Made by a program: the position numbers and the translations under genes
In this document: one piece after another, positions 29,601-37,435 of the stretch
Layout of the letters: each line of letters begins with the position of its first letter
Numbering within the stretch: the first letter of the stretch is position 1
The notes under the pieces: model-generated
Databases searched by the model: none
Told to the model about the DNA's origin: nothing
The model's input: only the letters and a program-made list of their open reading frames with translations
Origin: Rhodococcus spongiicola
GTDB taxonomy: Bacteria; Actinomycetota; Actinomycetes; Mycobacteriales; Mycobacteriaceae
NCBI RefSeq assembly: GCF_004011835.1
Contig: NZ_RKLN01000002.1
Span: forward strand, 229,469-293,468
DNA length: 64,000 nt
Direction of reading: 5' to 3'

Positions 29601-31121
29601 ATGTCGACCCTGAGCGACCTGCTCGCCGAGCACACCGACCTTCCCGGAAACGCGGTCGATCATCTGCAGCAGGTGGTGGGCGAATGGCAACTGCTCGCGG
29701 ACCTCTCCTTCGCCGACATTCTGCTGTGGGTGGCGACCGAGCGGCAGGACGACCGGGCGCAGACGGTCGACTCCGAGCCGCTCACCGTCGTGTGCGTCGC
29801 GCAGTGCCGCCCGACGACGGCATCCACTGCGTTCCCGGACGACGCCGTCGGGTCCGAGGTATCCGAGTCGGAACATCCGCAGGTCCTCGAGGCGCTCCTC
29901 GGGGGCGAGATCGTCACCGAGGTCGACAATTCGTTGCCTGGCGGGACCCCGCTGCGACGGGAAGCCGTACCGGTGCGCTGCGACGGCGAGGTGATCGCTG
30001 TGCTCAGTCGGGACACCAACCTGGCTCAGCAGCGGGCGCAGAGCCCGCTCGAGGTCGCTTACCTCGATTGCGCGGCCATCCTGTGTCAGATGATCAGTGA
30101 GGGAACGTTTCCCAACCCTGAGATCCGCTCGGACACCAATTCCAGTCCGCGCGCCGGGGACGGGTTCATCCGCCTCGACCCCGAGGGCCGCGTCGTCTAC
30201 GCAAGCCCGAACGCGTTGTCCGCGTATCACCGGATGGGTCTCAATTCCGACCTGATAGGCCAGGACCTCGCCAGCACGACCCGTTCGCTCATGACGGATC
30301 CGTTCGAGTCGCAGGAGGTGGCCGACTACATCAGCGGTACCGTGGCCGGCCGACTGGGGCTCCGCAAGGAAATAGAGGCTCGTGGCGCGATTGTGTTGCT
30401 GCGGGCACTCGTGCTCGAGCAGCACGGTCAGGTTGTCGGTGCCGCCGTCGTGATCCGTGACGTCACGGAGGTCAAGCGTCGTGATCGTGCCCTGCTCAGC
30501 AAGGACGCGACGATTCGCGAAATCCACCACCGGGTGAAGAACAATCTTCAGACGGTGGCAGCGCTGTTGCGCCTGCAGGCTCGCCGCACCGGTAACGAGG
30601 AGGCCCGGCAGGCGCTCAGCGAGTCGGTCCGACGCGTCACGTCCATTGCGCTGGTTCACGAGACGCTGTCGATGTCCGTGGACGAGGAAGTGGACCTCGA
30701 CGAGGTGGTCGATCGACTCGTCCCGATCATCTCCGACGTGGCGTCGGTCAACATCCCTATCGAGATCGAGCGCGTGGGCAGCCTCGGTGTGTTCTCGGCC
30801 GAGCGCGCCACGCCGCTGGTGATGGTGCTGACCGAATTGGTGCAGAACGCGATCGAGCACGCCTTCGATCCGGATCAGCCGGGCACCGTGTATTTGCGAG
30901 CCGATCGCTCGGCGCGCTGGCTAGACGTGGTCATTCACGATGACGGACGTGGCCTGCCCGACGGGTTCAGCCTCGAGAAGTCCGATCGACTCGGACTGCA
31001 GATCGTGCGCACCCTGGTCGGGGCAGAACTCGGCGGATCACTCGGGTTGCGCCCGTCCCCGGGCGGTGGCACCGACGCAGTTCTGCGCGTCCCTCTCGGT
31101 AGGCGGCCGTTACGCTCCTGA
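29601..31121 (+). CDS. pdtaS: PdtaS-type soluble sensor histidine kinase
   Basis: PdtaS is a cytosolic kinase that in mycobacteria signals to the RNA-binding antiterminator PdtaR. The 506-aa protein has a GAF-like domain (1-150), a PAS domain (about 165-290, FIRLDPEGRVVYASPNALS), a HisKA_2 helix with H309/H310 (REIHHRVKNNLQTVAALLR) and a HATPase domain (LTELVQNAIEHAF, DDGRGLPDGF, LGLQIVRTLV). No transmembrane helix is seen. ATG at 29601 is 28 bases after the biotinyl gene. The stop codon lies in a 15-bp tandem repeat. PdtaR is not in the window. Confidence 0.94.
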   Translation: MSTLSDLLAEHTDLPGNAVDHLQQVVGEWQLLADLSFADILLWVATERQDDRAQTVDSEPLTVVCVAQCRPTTASTAFPDDAVGSEVSESEHPQVLEALLGGEIVTEVDNSLPGGTPLRREAVPVRCDGEVIAVLSRDTNLAQQRAQSPLEVAYLDCAAILCQMISEGTFPNPEIRSDTNSSPRAGDGFIRLDPEGRVVYASPNALSAYHRMGLNSDLIGQDLASTTRSLMTDPFESQEVADYISGTVAGRLGLRKEIEARGAIVLLRALVLEQHGQVVGAAVVIRDVTEVKRRDRALLSKDATIREIHHRVKNNLQTVAALLRLQARRTGNEEARQALSESVRRVTSIALVHETLSMSVDEEVDLDEVVDRLVPIISDVASVNIPIEIERVGSLGVFSAERATPLVMVLTELVQNAIEHAFDPDQPGTVYLRADRSARWLDVVIHDDGRGLPDGFSLEKSDRLGLQIVRTLVGAELGGSLGLRPSPGGGTDAVLRVPLGRRPLRS

Positions 31122-31162
31122 ACTGCCCAGCCCTGAACTGCCCAGCCCTGAACTGACCGGCC
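31118..31162. repeat. 15-bp tandem repeat spanning the pdtaS stop codon
   Basis: CTGAACTGCCCAGCC occurs twice exactly (31118-31132, 31133-31147) and a third time with changes at its end (31148-31162). Because the period is 15, each copy places a TGA in the pdtaS frame. Confidence 0.85.
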
Positions 31163-31172
31163 CTGACACGAC

Positions 31173-31204
31173 TGAGGCCCGACACCATCCGGTGTCGGGC
31201 CTCA
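31173..31204. terminator. Bidirectional terminator between pdtaS and whiB1
   Basis: TGAGGCCCGACACC pairs perfectly with GGTGTCGGGCCTCA around ATCC. It lies between the convergent pdtaS and whiB1 genes. Confidence 0.75.
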
Positions 31205-31222
31205 CAGTTGCGGTCTGTGGAA

Positions 31223-31477
31223 TCAGACGGCGCTCCGCGCCCTGGTGCGGGCGTTGCGGCGCTTGAGGGCGCGGCGCTCATCCTCGCTCATGCCGCCCCA
31301 GACGCCGGCGTCCTGGCCGGACTCGAGGGCCCATGACAGGCACTCCGCGGTCACCGGGCACCGATTACACACCACCTTGGCATCTGCAATCTGCGCGAGA
31401 GCCGGGCCGCTGTTTCCCACCGGGAAGAACAGTTCGGGGTCCTCGTCACGACAGATAGCGTTGTGGCGCCAGTCCAT
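31223..31477 (-). CDS. whiB1: WhiB1, iron-sulfur transcription factor
   Basis: WhiB1 is an essential [4Fe-4S] NO-sensitive regulator in mycobacteria that binds SigA. The 84-aa protein has cluster ligands C9, C37, C40 and C46, the turn GVWGG and a basic DNA-binding end KRRNARTRAR. It is almost identical to mycobacterial WhiB1. ATG at 31477 is preceded by AAGGAG; an in-frame extension upstream is not needed. A CRP-type site lies about 90-100 bases upstream (31565-31580), as known for the mycobacterial gene. Confidence 0.97.
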   Translation of the reverse strand: MDWRHNAICRDEDPELFFPVGNSGPALAQIADAKVVCNRCPVTAECLSWALESGQDAGVWGGMSEDERRALKRRNARTRARSAV

Positions 31478-31791
31478 CCTTCTACTCCTTAACGTGGGTG
31501 CAGTGTGCACCGCCATGTATTTACAAGTTCATGGTGCTTACTTGGAGGTTTCAGCACGGTTACTTGTGAATGCTTTCACGAACCGGGGGGAAGTCAATAG
31601 ATTCCGGCTGCACCGTGGGCAAGCTCACTCGGTTAGGTTCCCCTATGTGGCCCTCGTCCTTTCTACACCCACCTGGTCATATATGCACCCCCAACAGGGC
31701 GAATTGGGTAATGTGAGCCACTTGTCACCCGCCTGGATCCGGGCAATCGGGGCGTCGATTCACCGGGTCACCGGGCCTGCCCGGGCACCCC
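31478..31791. promoter_or_regulatory. whiB1 promoter region
   Basis: The 314-base stretch between whiB1 and the lipid kinase gene is AT-richer than its neighbours and noncoding. It contains the CRP-type site at 31565-31580 and a TGTAAATACA element (31516-31525) that could be the whiB1 -10 region. Nothing else is supported. Confidence 0.6.
31565..31580 (-). promoter_or_regulatory. CRP-type site upstream of whiB1
   Basis: TGTGAATGCTTTCACG fits the TGTGA-N6-TCACA consensus with one end mismatch. Its centre is about 96 bases before the whiB1 ATG. In M. tuberculosis whiB1 is controlled by the cAMP receptor protein Rv3676. Confidence 0.7.
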
Positions 31792-32748
31792 TCAGTTCGC
31801 TGGTGGCGCGACGACCGTGAGTACGTCGGCAACTGCGGTGAATGTCACGTCGGAGCGGAGACCGATATAGTCGCCGTCCATTTGAAGTCCGATCGGTGTA
31901 CTCGACTGGATACGGATTTGTGAGAGATCGTCGAAACGAATCAATGAACGTGATCTGGGCGATAATCCGGCCGAAAGTAGTTGACGAACGACGCGCAAGC
32001 TGGGAAAGACCCGCATCGTCCGCATCGCGAAGAGCCCGAGCCCCGTGTCGAAGCTCGTCCCAGGATTCGTATGAACCTCGCGTTTGTTCAAGTACGTCCA
32101 TGGCGTGGTGTTCGACACGAATGCATAGTGGGCGCCCTCGATGGGTTCACGGTCGGGAAGCTCGATCCTCAATGTCGGAGCCTCACGCTTGGCCCGGAAG
32201 AAAGCCCGGACAGCATGCCGTACGTACCGGCCGGGGGTGACGGGTTTGCCGTTGCTCCGCCCGTGATCGACGGCCTCGCACACCTGAGCGTCGATACCCA
32301 TGCCTGCGTTGAAGGTGAACCAGCGGTTGTCGCAGTGGCCGAGTCCGACGGTTCGACGGCGGCGCAGGGCAAGCAAGTCGATCAACTGATTTGTGGCATC
32401 GACCGGATCTGCGGCGATTCCGAGGGAGCGGGCAAACACGTTCGCGGAACCGCCGGGAACCACCGCGAGGAGTGGGACGGCGCCGACCGGTACCGACCGC
32501 ATGGACCTGGGGTGCGGATCACCGAGTAAGCCGTTGACGACCTCGTTGACCGTGCCGTCGCCACCGTGGACGATGATCAGCCCGATGCCGTCTGTGCGTG
32601 CCTGCGCTGCCAGATCGGCAGCGTGACCGCGGTGCGTCGTGTGCGCCACCGTCAGTTTCACGCGACTCGACAGCGCGTGCGCGAGCAGGTCGCGTCCCGC
32701 CGGCGTGGTCGAGGTGGCGTTGGGATTGACGATCAGGAGCGCATGCAC
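31792..32748 (-). CDS. Diacylglycerol/sphingosine kinase-family lipid kinase
   Basis: The 318-aa protein has a DAGK catalytic domain: the start LLIVNPNATSTTPAGRD, nucleotide-binding HGGDGTVNEVVNGLLGD (G62-T66 core), PGGSANVFARSLG, and the C-terminal beta domain (LQMDGDYIG). It may phosphorylate diacylglycerol, phosphatidylinositol-mannoside precursors or a related lipid; the substrate is not defined. It corresponds to Rv3218. GTG at 32748. It is divergent from the small membrane protein gene. Confidence 0.9.
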   Translation of the reverse strand: MHALLIVNPNATSTTPAGRDLLAHALSSRVKLTVAHTTHRGHAADLAAQARTDGIGLIIVHGGDGTVNEVVNGLLGDPHPRSMRSVPVGAVPLLAVVPGGSANVFARSLGIAADPVDATNQLIDLLALRRRRTVGLGHCDNRWFTFNAGMGIDAQVCEAVDHGRSNGKPVTPGRYVRHAVRAFFRAKREAPTLRIELPDREPIEGAHYAFVSNTTPWTYLNKREVHTNPGTSFDTGLGLFAMRTMRVFPSLRVVRQLLSAGLSPRSRSLIRFDDLSQIRIQSSTPIGLQMDGDYIGLRSDVTFTAVADVLTVVAPPAN

Positions 32749-32793
32749 GGGGGATCAGCCTAGCCGGATCACACCGCTGTATAGGCTGGCTGC

Positions 32794-33231
32794 GTGTCGA
32801 ACCAGCCTGCGCCCGTCCCGACTCCCAGTACGGTCCTCGGGGCCGGTGTACTCGTGACCCTCGAGGGCGCGATCGCTGTGGGCGCCGCGATCGTCCTGAC
32901 GGTGCGCGGACTGCTCGGACACGACCAGAGCGTGGTCAGCGGATACGGCACCGCGGCATGGTTCGCGATCCTCGGCGGCGCGGTACTCGCTGCGGGAATC
33001 GGACTTCTCCGCGGGCAGCGCTGGGGGCGCACGATCGCGCTCGTCGCCCAATTACTCCTGCTGCCCGTCGCGTGGTACGTGCTCTCCTCACACCAAGTGT
33101 TTTGGGGCGTCCTGCTGGGGCTGGTGGTGATTTCGGCGCTCGTGATGTTGTTCGCGCCCGGTACCTCACGGTGGATGGCCGTGGGCTACGGTGCGCCGGA
33201 CGCACCATCCGACGACGAGTCGGCCTCCTAG
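32794..33231 (+). CDS. Small four-TM membrane protein
   Basis: The 145-aa product has four hydrophobic segments (about residues 12-38, 53-70, 78-97, 101-120), with short polar termini and an acidic C-terminus. I do not recognise a functional motif. It sits at the Rv3217c position between the DAGK-type gene and the GNAT gene, and its position is conserved in mycobacteria. The start is GTG at 32794. A row of degenerate 15-base units follows its stop. Confidence 0.78.
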   Translation: MSNQPAPVPTPSTVLGAGVLVTLEGAIAVGAAIVLTVRGLLGHDQSVVSGYGTAAWFAILGGAVLAAGIGLLRGQRWGRTIALVAQLLLLPVAWYVLSSHQVFWGVLLGLVVISALVMLFAPGTSRWMAVGYGAPDAPSDDESAS

Positions 33232-33280
33232 GTCGCTGAGTTTGCAGGTCGCCGACCTGCAGGTTACCGAGACTGCGGGG

Positions 33281-33811
33281 TCACCGAGCCTGGGCTGCCA
33301 GTTCCGCCAGCGCATTGCCGCTGAGCCGGTAGGCGGTCCACTCGTCCTGTGCGACCGCGCCCAGGGACTCGTAGAAGCTGATCGACGGCGCGTTCCAGTC
33401 GAGCACCGACCACGTCAGCCTCGTGTAACCCTTTGTGGCGCACTCCTCGGCGAGCGCTGCCAGCAGGGCCGTACCGTACCCCCGGCCGCGGTGTTCGGGC
33501 GCGACGAAGAGGTCCTCGAGGTAGATGCCGTGGACGCCGTCCCACGTCGAGAAGTTACGGAACCAGATCGCCGTTCCCACGACCTGCGGCCCGTCCGCAG
33601 CCGCGACTTCCACGACGTGTGCGAACACCGCCGGTTCCGGACTGAACAGGGCAGCCTCGATCTGCGCTGGCGCCACCGTGCACTCGTGTCGCGCCTTCTC
33701 GTACTCGGCTAGTCCGTAGATCAGGTCGGTGATCGCCGGGACGTCGGCGGGCTCGGCGCGGCGGATGGACGCAGCGGTTTCCGAAAATCCTGAATTCGTA
33801 GGGGAACTCAC
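33281..33811 (-). CDS. GNAT-family N-acetyltransferase
   Basis: The 176-aa protein has a single GNAT fold. It begins SIRRAEPADVPAITDLIYGLAEYEK, resembling spermidine/spermine acetyltransferase-like proteins, and carries the acetyl-CoA loop LFVAPEHRGRGYGTALL and a C-terminal FYESLGAVAQDEW. GTG at 33811 overlaps the stop of the upstream phosphatase gene (GTGA). The substrate is not known; an amine is plausible from the family. Confidence 0.88.
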   Translation of the reverse strand: MSSPTNSGFSETAASIRRAEPADVPAITDLIYGLAEYEKARHECTVAPAQIEAALFSPEPAVFAHVVEVAAADGPQVVGTAIWFRNFSTWDGVHGIYLEDLFVAPEHRGRGYGTALLAALAEECATKGYTRLTWSVLDWNAPSISFYESLGAVAQDEWTAYRLSGNALAELAAQAR

Positions 33812-34410
33812 TCGGTACCTACTTCCGGGGTCACGTTGTGGGTGACGATCGTGCGGAACCCGTGCTCGTAGCTCAGTACTGTGAGCCCGGCCGGAGCGAG
33901 CGTGACCCGCCGTCCTTCCGAAACCGGTAGCTCGATCCAGCGAGCGATCAGAGCGCGGGAGAAGTGGCCGTGCCCCACCAGGAGCACGTCACGGTCGGCG
34001 AGTGTGGCCTCGCACGTGCCGAGGACCATGTCGGCGCGGGAACTGACCATGTCTTGGGTCTCGCCGCCTGGGCACGGGTGAGTCCATACCGTCCAGTGCG
34101 GGATCTGCCGGCGGATCTCGGGCGTGGTGAGTCCTTCGAGTTCGCCGTAGTCCCATTCAGCCAGTGCGTCCCACTGTTGAACCCCGACCAGTCCTGCGAG
34201 CGTCGCGGTGACGTGCGCCCGTTGGCGCGGGCTGCTCACGACGAGCGGGTCGCGGAGTTCGAGCGAGGACACGAGCGCACCGGCCGCACGGGCCTGCTCG
34301 GCGCCGCGCTCCGTGAGTGGAACGTCGGTGGTGCTGGTGTGCCGACCGAGGCGGGCCCACTCCGTCTCTCCGTGTCGGAGCAGGACGAGTCGTCGGTCGG
34401 TTCCGGTCAT
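33808..34410 (-). CDS. Histidine phosphatase (phosphoglycerate mutase-like)
   Basis: This 200-aa protein has the RHGE motif (VLLRHGETEW) with catalytic His, a second arginine SSPRQRAHVTA, and the second catalytic His in LLVGHGHFSRAL. It corresponds to Rv3214 (Gpm2/EntD), an acid phosphatase with little mutase activity. ATG at 34410. It is co-transcribed with the GNAT gene, with a four-base overlap. Confidence 0.91.
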   Translation of the reverse strand: MTGTDRRLVLLRHGETEWARLGRHTSTTDVPLTERGAEQARAAGALVSSLELRDPLVVSSPRQRAHVTATLAGLVGVQQWDALAEWDYGELEGLTTPEIRRQIPHWTVWTHPCPGGETQDMVSSRADMVLGTCEATLADRDVLLVGHGHFSRALIARWIELPVSEGRRVTLAPAGLTVLSYEHGFRTIVTHNVTPEVGTE

Positions 34411-34476
34411 GGATTCATCATGCCGGGTGTGGCGGAATGCTCACGCTCGGGCCTCGAGTACGCAAGGATCGAAGCC

Positions 34477-35280
34477 GTGACGACGGTACTGGCGGTAGCG
34501 AATCAAAAGGGTGGAGTAGCCAAGACCACGACGGTCGCTTCACTGGGGGCGGCGCTCGTGGACCTGGGTCAGCGGGTGCTGGTCGTGGACCTCGATCCGC
34601 AGGGGTGCCTGACGTTCTCGTTGGGCCACAACCCCGATCGGTTGGACAAGTCCGTCCACGATGTACTGACGGGGGACACGGCGGCGAAGGACGTACTGCT
34701 CGCGACCGACGACGGCGTGACACTGCTGCCTGCGACGATCGATCTTGCTGGTGCGGAGGCGCTGTTGCTGATGCGGCCAGGACGGGAGTTCGCACTCAAA
34801 CGTGCGCTCGCGCCGCTGCTGGATCTGTTCGACGTGGTCGTGATCGACTGTCCGCCGTCCCTGGGGGTGTTGACGCTCAACGGGTTGACGGCGGCCCAGC
34901 AGGTGCTCGTACCGCTGCAATGCGAGACGTTGGCGCATCGCGGAGTCGGGCAGTTGCTGCGCACGGTCAAGGAAGTCCAGCAGATCACCAATCCCGACCT
35001 AGTCCTGCTCGGGGCCCTGCCGACACTGTACGACGCGCGGACGACCCACAGCAGAGACGTCCTCTCCGACGTCTCGGACCGCTACGACCTTCCCGTCCTC
35101 GCGCCACCGATTCCGAGGACCGTCCGCTTCGCCGAGGCGTCGGCATCGGGCGCGACGGTGCTCGTGGGTCGAAAGAACAAGGGGGCTGCGGCGTACCTCG
35201 AACTGGCACAGCAGCTTTCGGATCACTGGGTTGGCGGCTCCGACCTCGTCACGTTCTCACCGTTCAAGGGTACGGCCTGA
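34477..35280 (+). CDS. ParA-family ATPase (Rv3213c type)
   Basis: The 267-aa protein has a deviant Walker A KGGVAKTT with K11 and K16, DLDPQGCLT (switch I/A'), and Walker B VVIDCPPSLG. It is the ParA/Soj/MinD type and matches Rv3213c, a second ParA-like protein of mycobacteria not next to parB. No parB is adjacent, so it may position another cargo. The start is GTG at 34477; longer frames from 33964 lie antisense to the phosphatase gene. Confidence 0.93.
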   Translation: MTTVLAVANQKGGVAKTTTVASLGAALVDLGQRVLVVDLDPQGCLTFSLGHNPDRLDKSVHDVLTGDTAAKDVLLATDDGVTLLPATIDLAGAEALLLMRPGREFALKRALAPLLDLFDVVVIDCPPSLGVLTLNGLTAAQQVLVPLQCETLAHRGVGQLLRTVKEVQQITNPDLVLLGALPTLYDARTTHSRDVLSDVSDRYDLPVLAPPIPRTVRFAEASASGATVLVGRKNKGAAAYLELAQQLSDHWVGGSDLVTFSPFKGTA

Positions 35281-35297
35281 CTGATCGGCGGGCTCAG

Positions 35298-35323
35298 CGC
35301 CGGCGCCGTCGAAGGCGCCGGCG
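35298..35323. terminator. Hairpin between parA-like and SDR genes
   Basis: CGCCGGCGCC pairs perfectly with GGCGCCGGCG around GTCGAA. It lies between the convergent stops at 35280 and 35332. Confidence 0.7.
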
Positions 35324-35331
35324 GGCCCGCG

Positions 35332-36156
35332 TCAGTTCGTGAAGTGACGCGTGAGTTCTTCGGGCGTCGGCTCCCACACTTTCGGCCAGTCGTCCTGGCG
35401 CAGAAGCGCATCGGTGCCGCCATCGGCGAAGACCACACTGCCGGACAGCAGGGATGCGGCGTCACTGGTGAGGAACTGGAGGAGAGCCGCTATCTCCTCG
35501 GGCCGCCCGCGCCGGCCCATCGGGACGGGGTAGAAGTCGATCGCCTTGGCGAGGTTCGGATCCAGATCGGAACCGGACGTCATCGGGGTGTCGATGACGC
35601 CTGGCGCCACGGCATTGAGGCGGATACCCGCGCCGATCCAGTCCGGTGTCACCGCTTGCCGCCGCACCCAGCGAGCGAGTGCGAGTTTCGAGGCCGGGTA
35701 CGCGGGGATCGCACCGACCTTGTCGCCGAGCGTGACCGCCTCCGACTCCCTGTCGTCCAGGCAGGCCGCGACGAGGTTCTCCGGGATCGCCGGTTGGGTG
35801 CTGGTACTGCTCGATGAAATCGCGACCGCGAAGGACTGCTCGGCGCGGGCCAGCCAAGGACGCAGTTCCTCGAGGAAGTCGACCGTGCCGAAATAGTTGA
35901 CCGACACCAACTTTCCTCCGGAGTGTGAGGACAGTGGTCCCAGTCCTGCGCAGCAGACGGCCGCGTGGAGCATGCCGTCGACGGCCTCCACGGCCGCGGC
36001 TGCAGCTTGGGTGCGACCGGTCGATGTCGATAGGTCCGCGACGATCTCGGCTCCCGCCAGGTCGACGCCGACGACGTTGTTCCCAGTTCTGCGCAGCAGT
36101 TCGACGGTGGCTGCTCCGATTCCGGACGCGGCGCCGGTGACGACGATATTGGCCAT
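35332..36156 (-). CDS. Short-chain dehydrogenase/reductase
   Basis: The 274-aa SDR has TGAASGIGAA for NAD(P) binding, an active-site serine strand VAISSSST, the catalytic YPASK and a C-terminal GRRGRPEEIAALLQFL region. Similarity is to hydroxysteroid dehydrogenase-like SDRs (3-alpha-HSD type), with an insertion between Ser and Tyr. ATG at 36156 gives the canonical start; an ATG eight codons upstream is unlikely. It follows the Rv3212-like gene on the same strand. Confidence 0.9.
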   Translation of the reverse strand: MANIVVTGAASGIGAATVELLRRTGNNVVGVDLAGAEIVADLSTSTGRTQAAAAAVEAVDGMLHAAVCCAGLGPLSSHSGGKLVSVNYFGTVDFLEELRPWLARAEQSFAVAISSSSTSTQPAIPENLVAACLDDRESEAVTLGDKVGAIPAYPASKLALARWVRRQAVTPDWIGAGIRLNAVAPGVIDTPMTSGSDLDPNLAKAIDFYPVPMGRRGRPEEIAALLQFLTSDAASLLSGSVVFADGGTDALLRQDDWPKVWEPTPEELTRHFTN

Positions 36157-36209
36157 GATCGGAATTAGAACACGTTGCACTCTTGGTGCGTGGGTTCTTC
36201 GCGCACTTC

Positions 36210-37415
36210 TCAGCGGAGCGCGACGATCTCGTCACCGCGCTGCTCGAGTACGACGTCTCCGACGACCGATGTCGCGATCGGTGCCGTGTCATTGTTCCGG
36301 GTGACGGGGATGCGGCTTTGTTCGACGCCGTTCGTCGGATCGAGGACCGCGATTCCGTCGGGCATCGGCACCAGTAGTGACCCCGCCATGACGGCGCCGG
36401 GGCCCAACGCTCCGGTTGCCGCTGTCCAGCTCGGCGTGAGCTCGTTCGCGGACAGCGCTATCAACTCCGCGCCCGTCCACCAGGTGAACACCCCGCCATT
36501 GCGGGCGGCAGTCGCAACGGCGCTGACCGGTCCGGCGACCGGATAAGTGGCCACCTCGGTGGCGGTGCCGTCGTAGACCGCGATCCGCCCAGCCGAGGTC
36601 GGTCCGGGGGGCACGTACACCGCGGTACGGTCGCCCGACGCGGCGATCAGTCGGGCTCCCGGTGAGCTCGTGATGACATCGGAACCGATCTCCTGCGGCT
36701 CCTGGTTGTCCTTCGGGGCGGCCTCGAGCACGCTGAGCCGGTCGCCCACTTCGCCCGGGCAGTGCATCAGGACAGACAACCTGGTGCCGCCGGCCGCTGC
36801 CGACAACAGTTCGCACCCGGTCCGCGGCTGCTTGTCGGGATTGATCGGTGCGTCGACTCGCCCGAACTCGAGCGTGCGCACCAGGTCGGAGCGCCACACT
36901 TCCATTCGTTCCGAGCCACGCGCGACGACGTAGGTGCCGTCGTGAGACAGCCGCACCGCGTCGTCAGCATCACTGGACCGTTGGGCTTTCCGTTCGCCCG
37001 TCGACCCGTCGAGCTGGGTCACCTGGCTACAGCCGCGCTGATCTCGGTAGACGGCAACAACGGTGTTCCAGGCGCCAATAGCCCCGCACAGCGGCATGTT
37101 CCGCTGGTAGCGCCACAACTCGGCGCCGGTGAGCCGGTCGCGGCCAGTCACTGTACCGCCGTCGGCCGTCGTGACCGCCCCGCCTGCGACGATGGGGGCA
37201 GTCGTTGCCGAACTGGGTGCGCGCCAGATCTCCTTCAGGGTCTCGGGCGGCGACAGCGGCGGAATGGCTTCCGTGGCAGGCGTGTTCGCGGTGATCGAGG
37301 TGGTACCGCGAGCGTCGCTGTTGATCCAGACCACTGCTACGGCGACTGCGGCGACGATTGCGATGATCGCGGCGACCGCAACGTCCAGGCGCGTACGACG
37401 CTCGGGTGCCAGCAC
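36210..37415 (-). CDS. Rv3212-like membrane-anchored beta-propeller protein
   Basis: The 401-aa protein has one N-terminal TM helix (about 11-31), a Pro/Thr linker and a repetitive extracytoplasmic domain resembling PQQ/WD-type blades (ATGALGPGAVM, GDRTAVYVPPG). It matches the Rv3212 family of unknown function next to rhlE. GTG at 37415, 20 bases after rhlE, suggests they are co-transcribed. Function cannot be stated. Confidence 0.8.
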   Translation of the reverse strand: MLAPERRTRLDVAVAAIIAIVAAVAVAVVWINSDARGTTSITANTPATEAIPPLSPPETLKEIWRAPSSATTAPIVAGGAVTTADGGTVTGRDRLTGAELWRYQRNMPLCGAIGAWNTVVAVYRDQRGCSQVTQLDGSTGERKAQRSSDADDAVRLSHDGTYVVARGSERMEVWRSDLVRTLEFGRVDAPINPDKQPRTGCELLSAAAGGTRLSVLMHCPGEVGDRLSVLEAAPKDNQEPQEIGSDVITSSPGARLIAASGDRTAVYVPPGPTSAGRIAVYDGTATEVATYPVAGPVSAVATAARNGGVFTWWTGAELIALSANELTPSWTAATGALGPGAVMAGSLLVPMPDGIAVLDPTNGVEQSRIPVTRNNDTAPIATSVVGDVVLEQRGDEIVALR

Positions 37416-37435
37416 AGGTGGAAGATTACCCGGAT

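Noticed and set aside
31713-31730. GTGA-N8-TCAC as a second CRP site
   Set aside because: Spacing is eight rather than six bases, so it does not fit the CRP consensus.
33243-33261. TGCAGGTCG-C-CGACCTGCA as a terminator
   Set aside because: Perfect inverted repeat but the loop is too small and the effective stem is only seven pairs; it is better seen as part of the degenerate 15-base units there.
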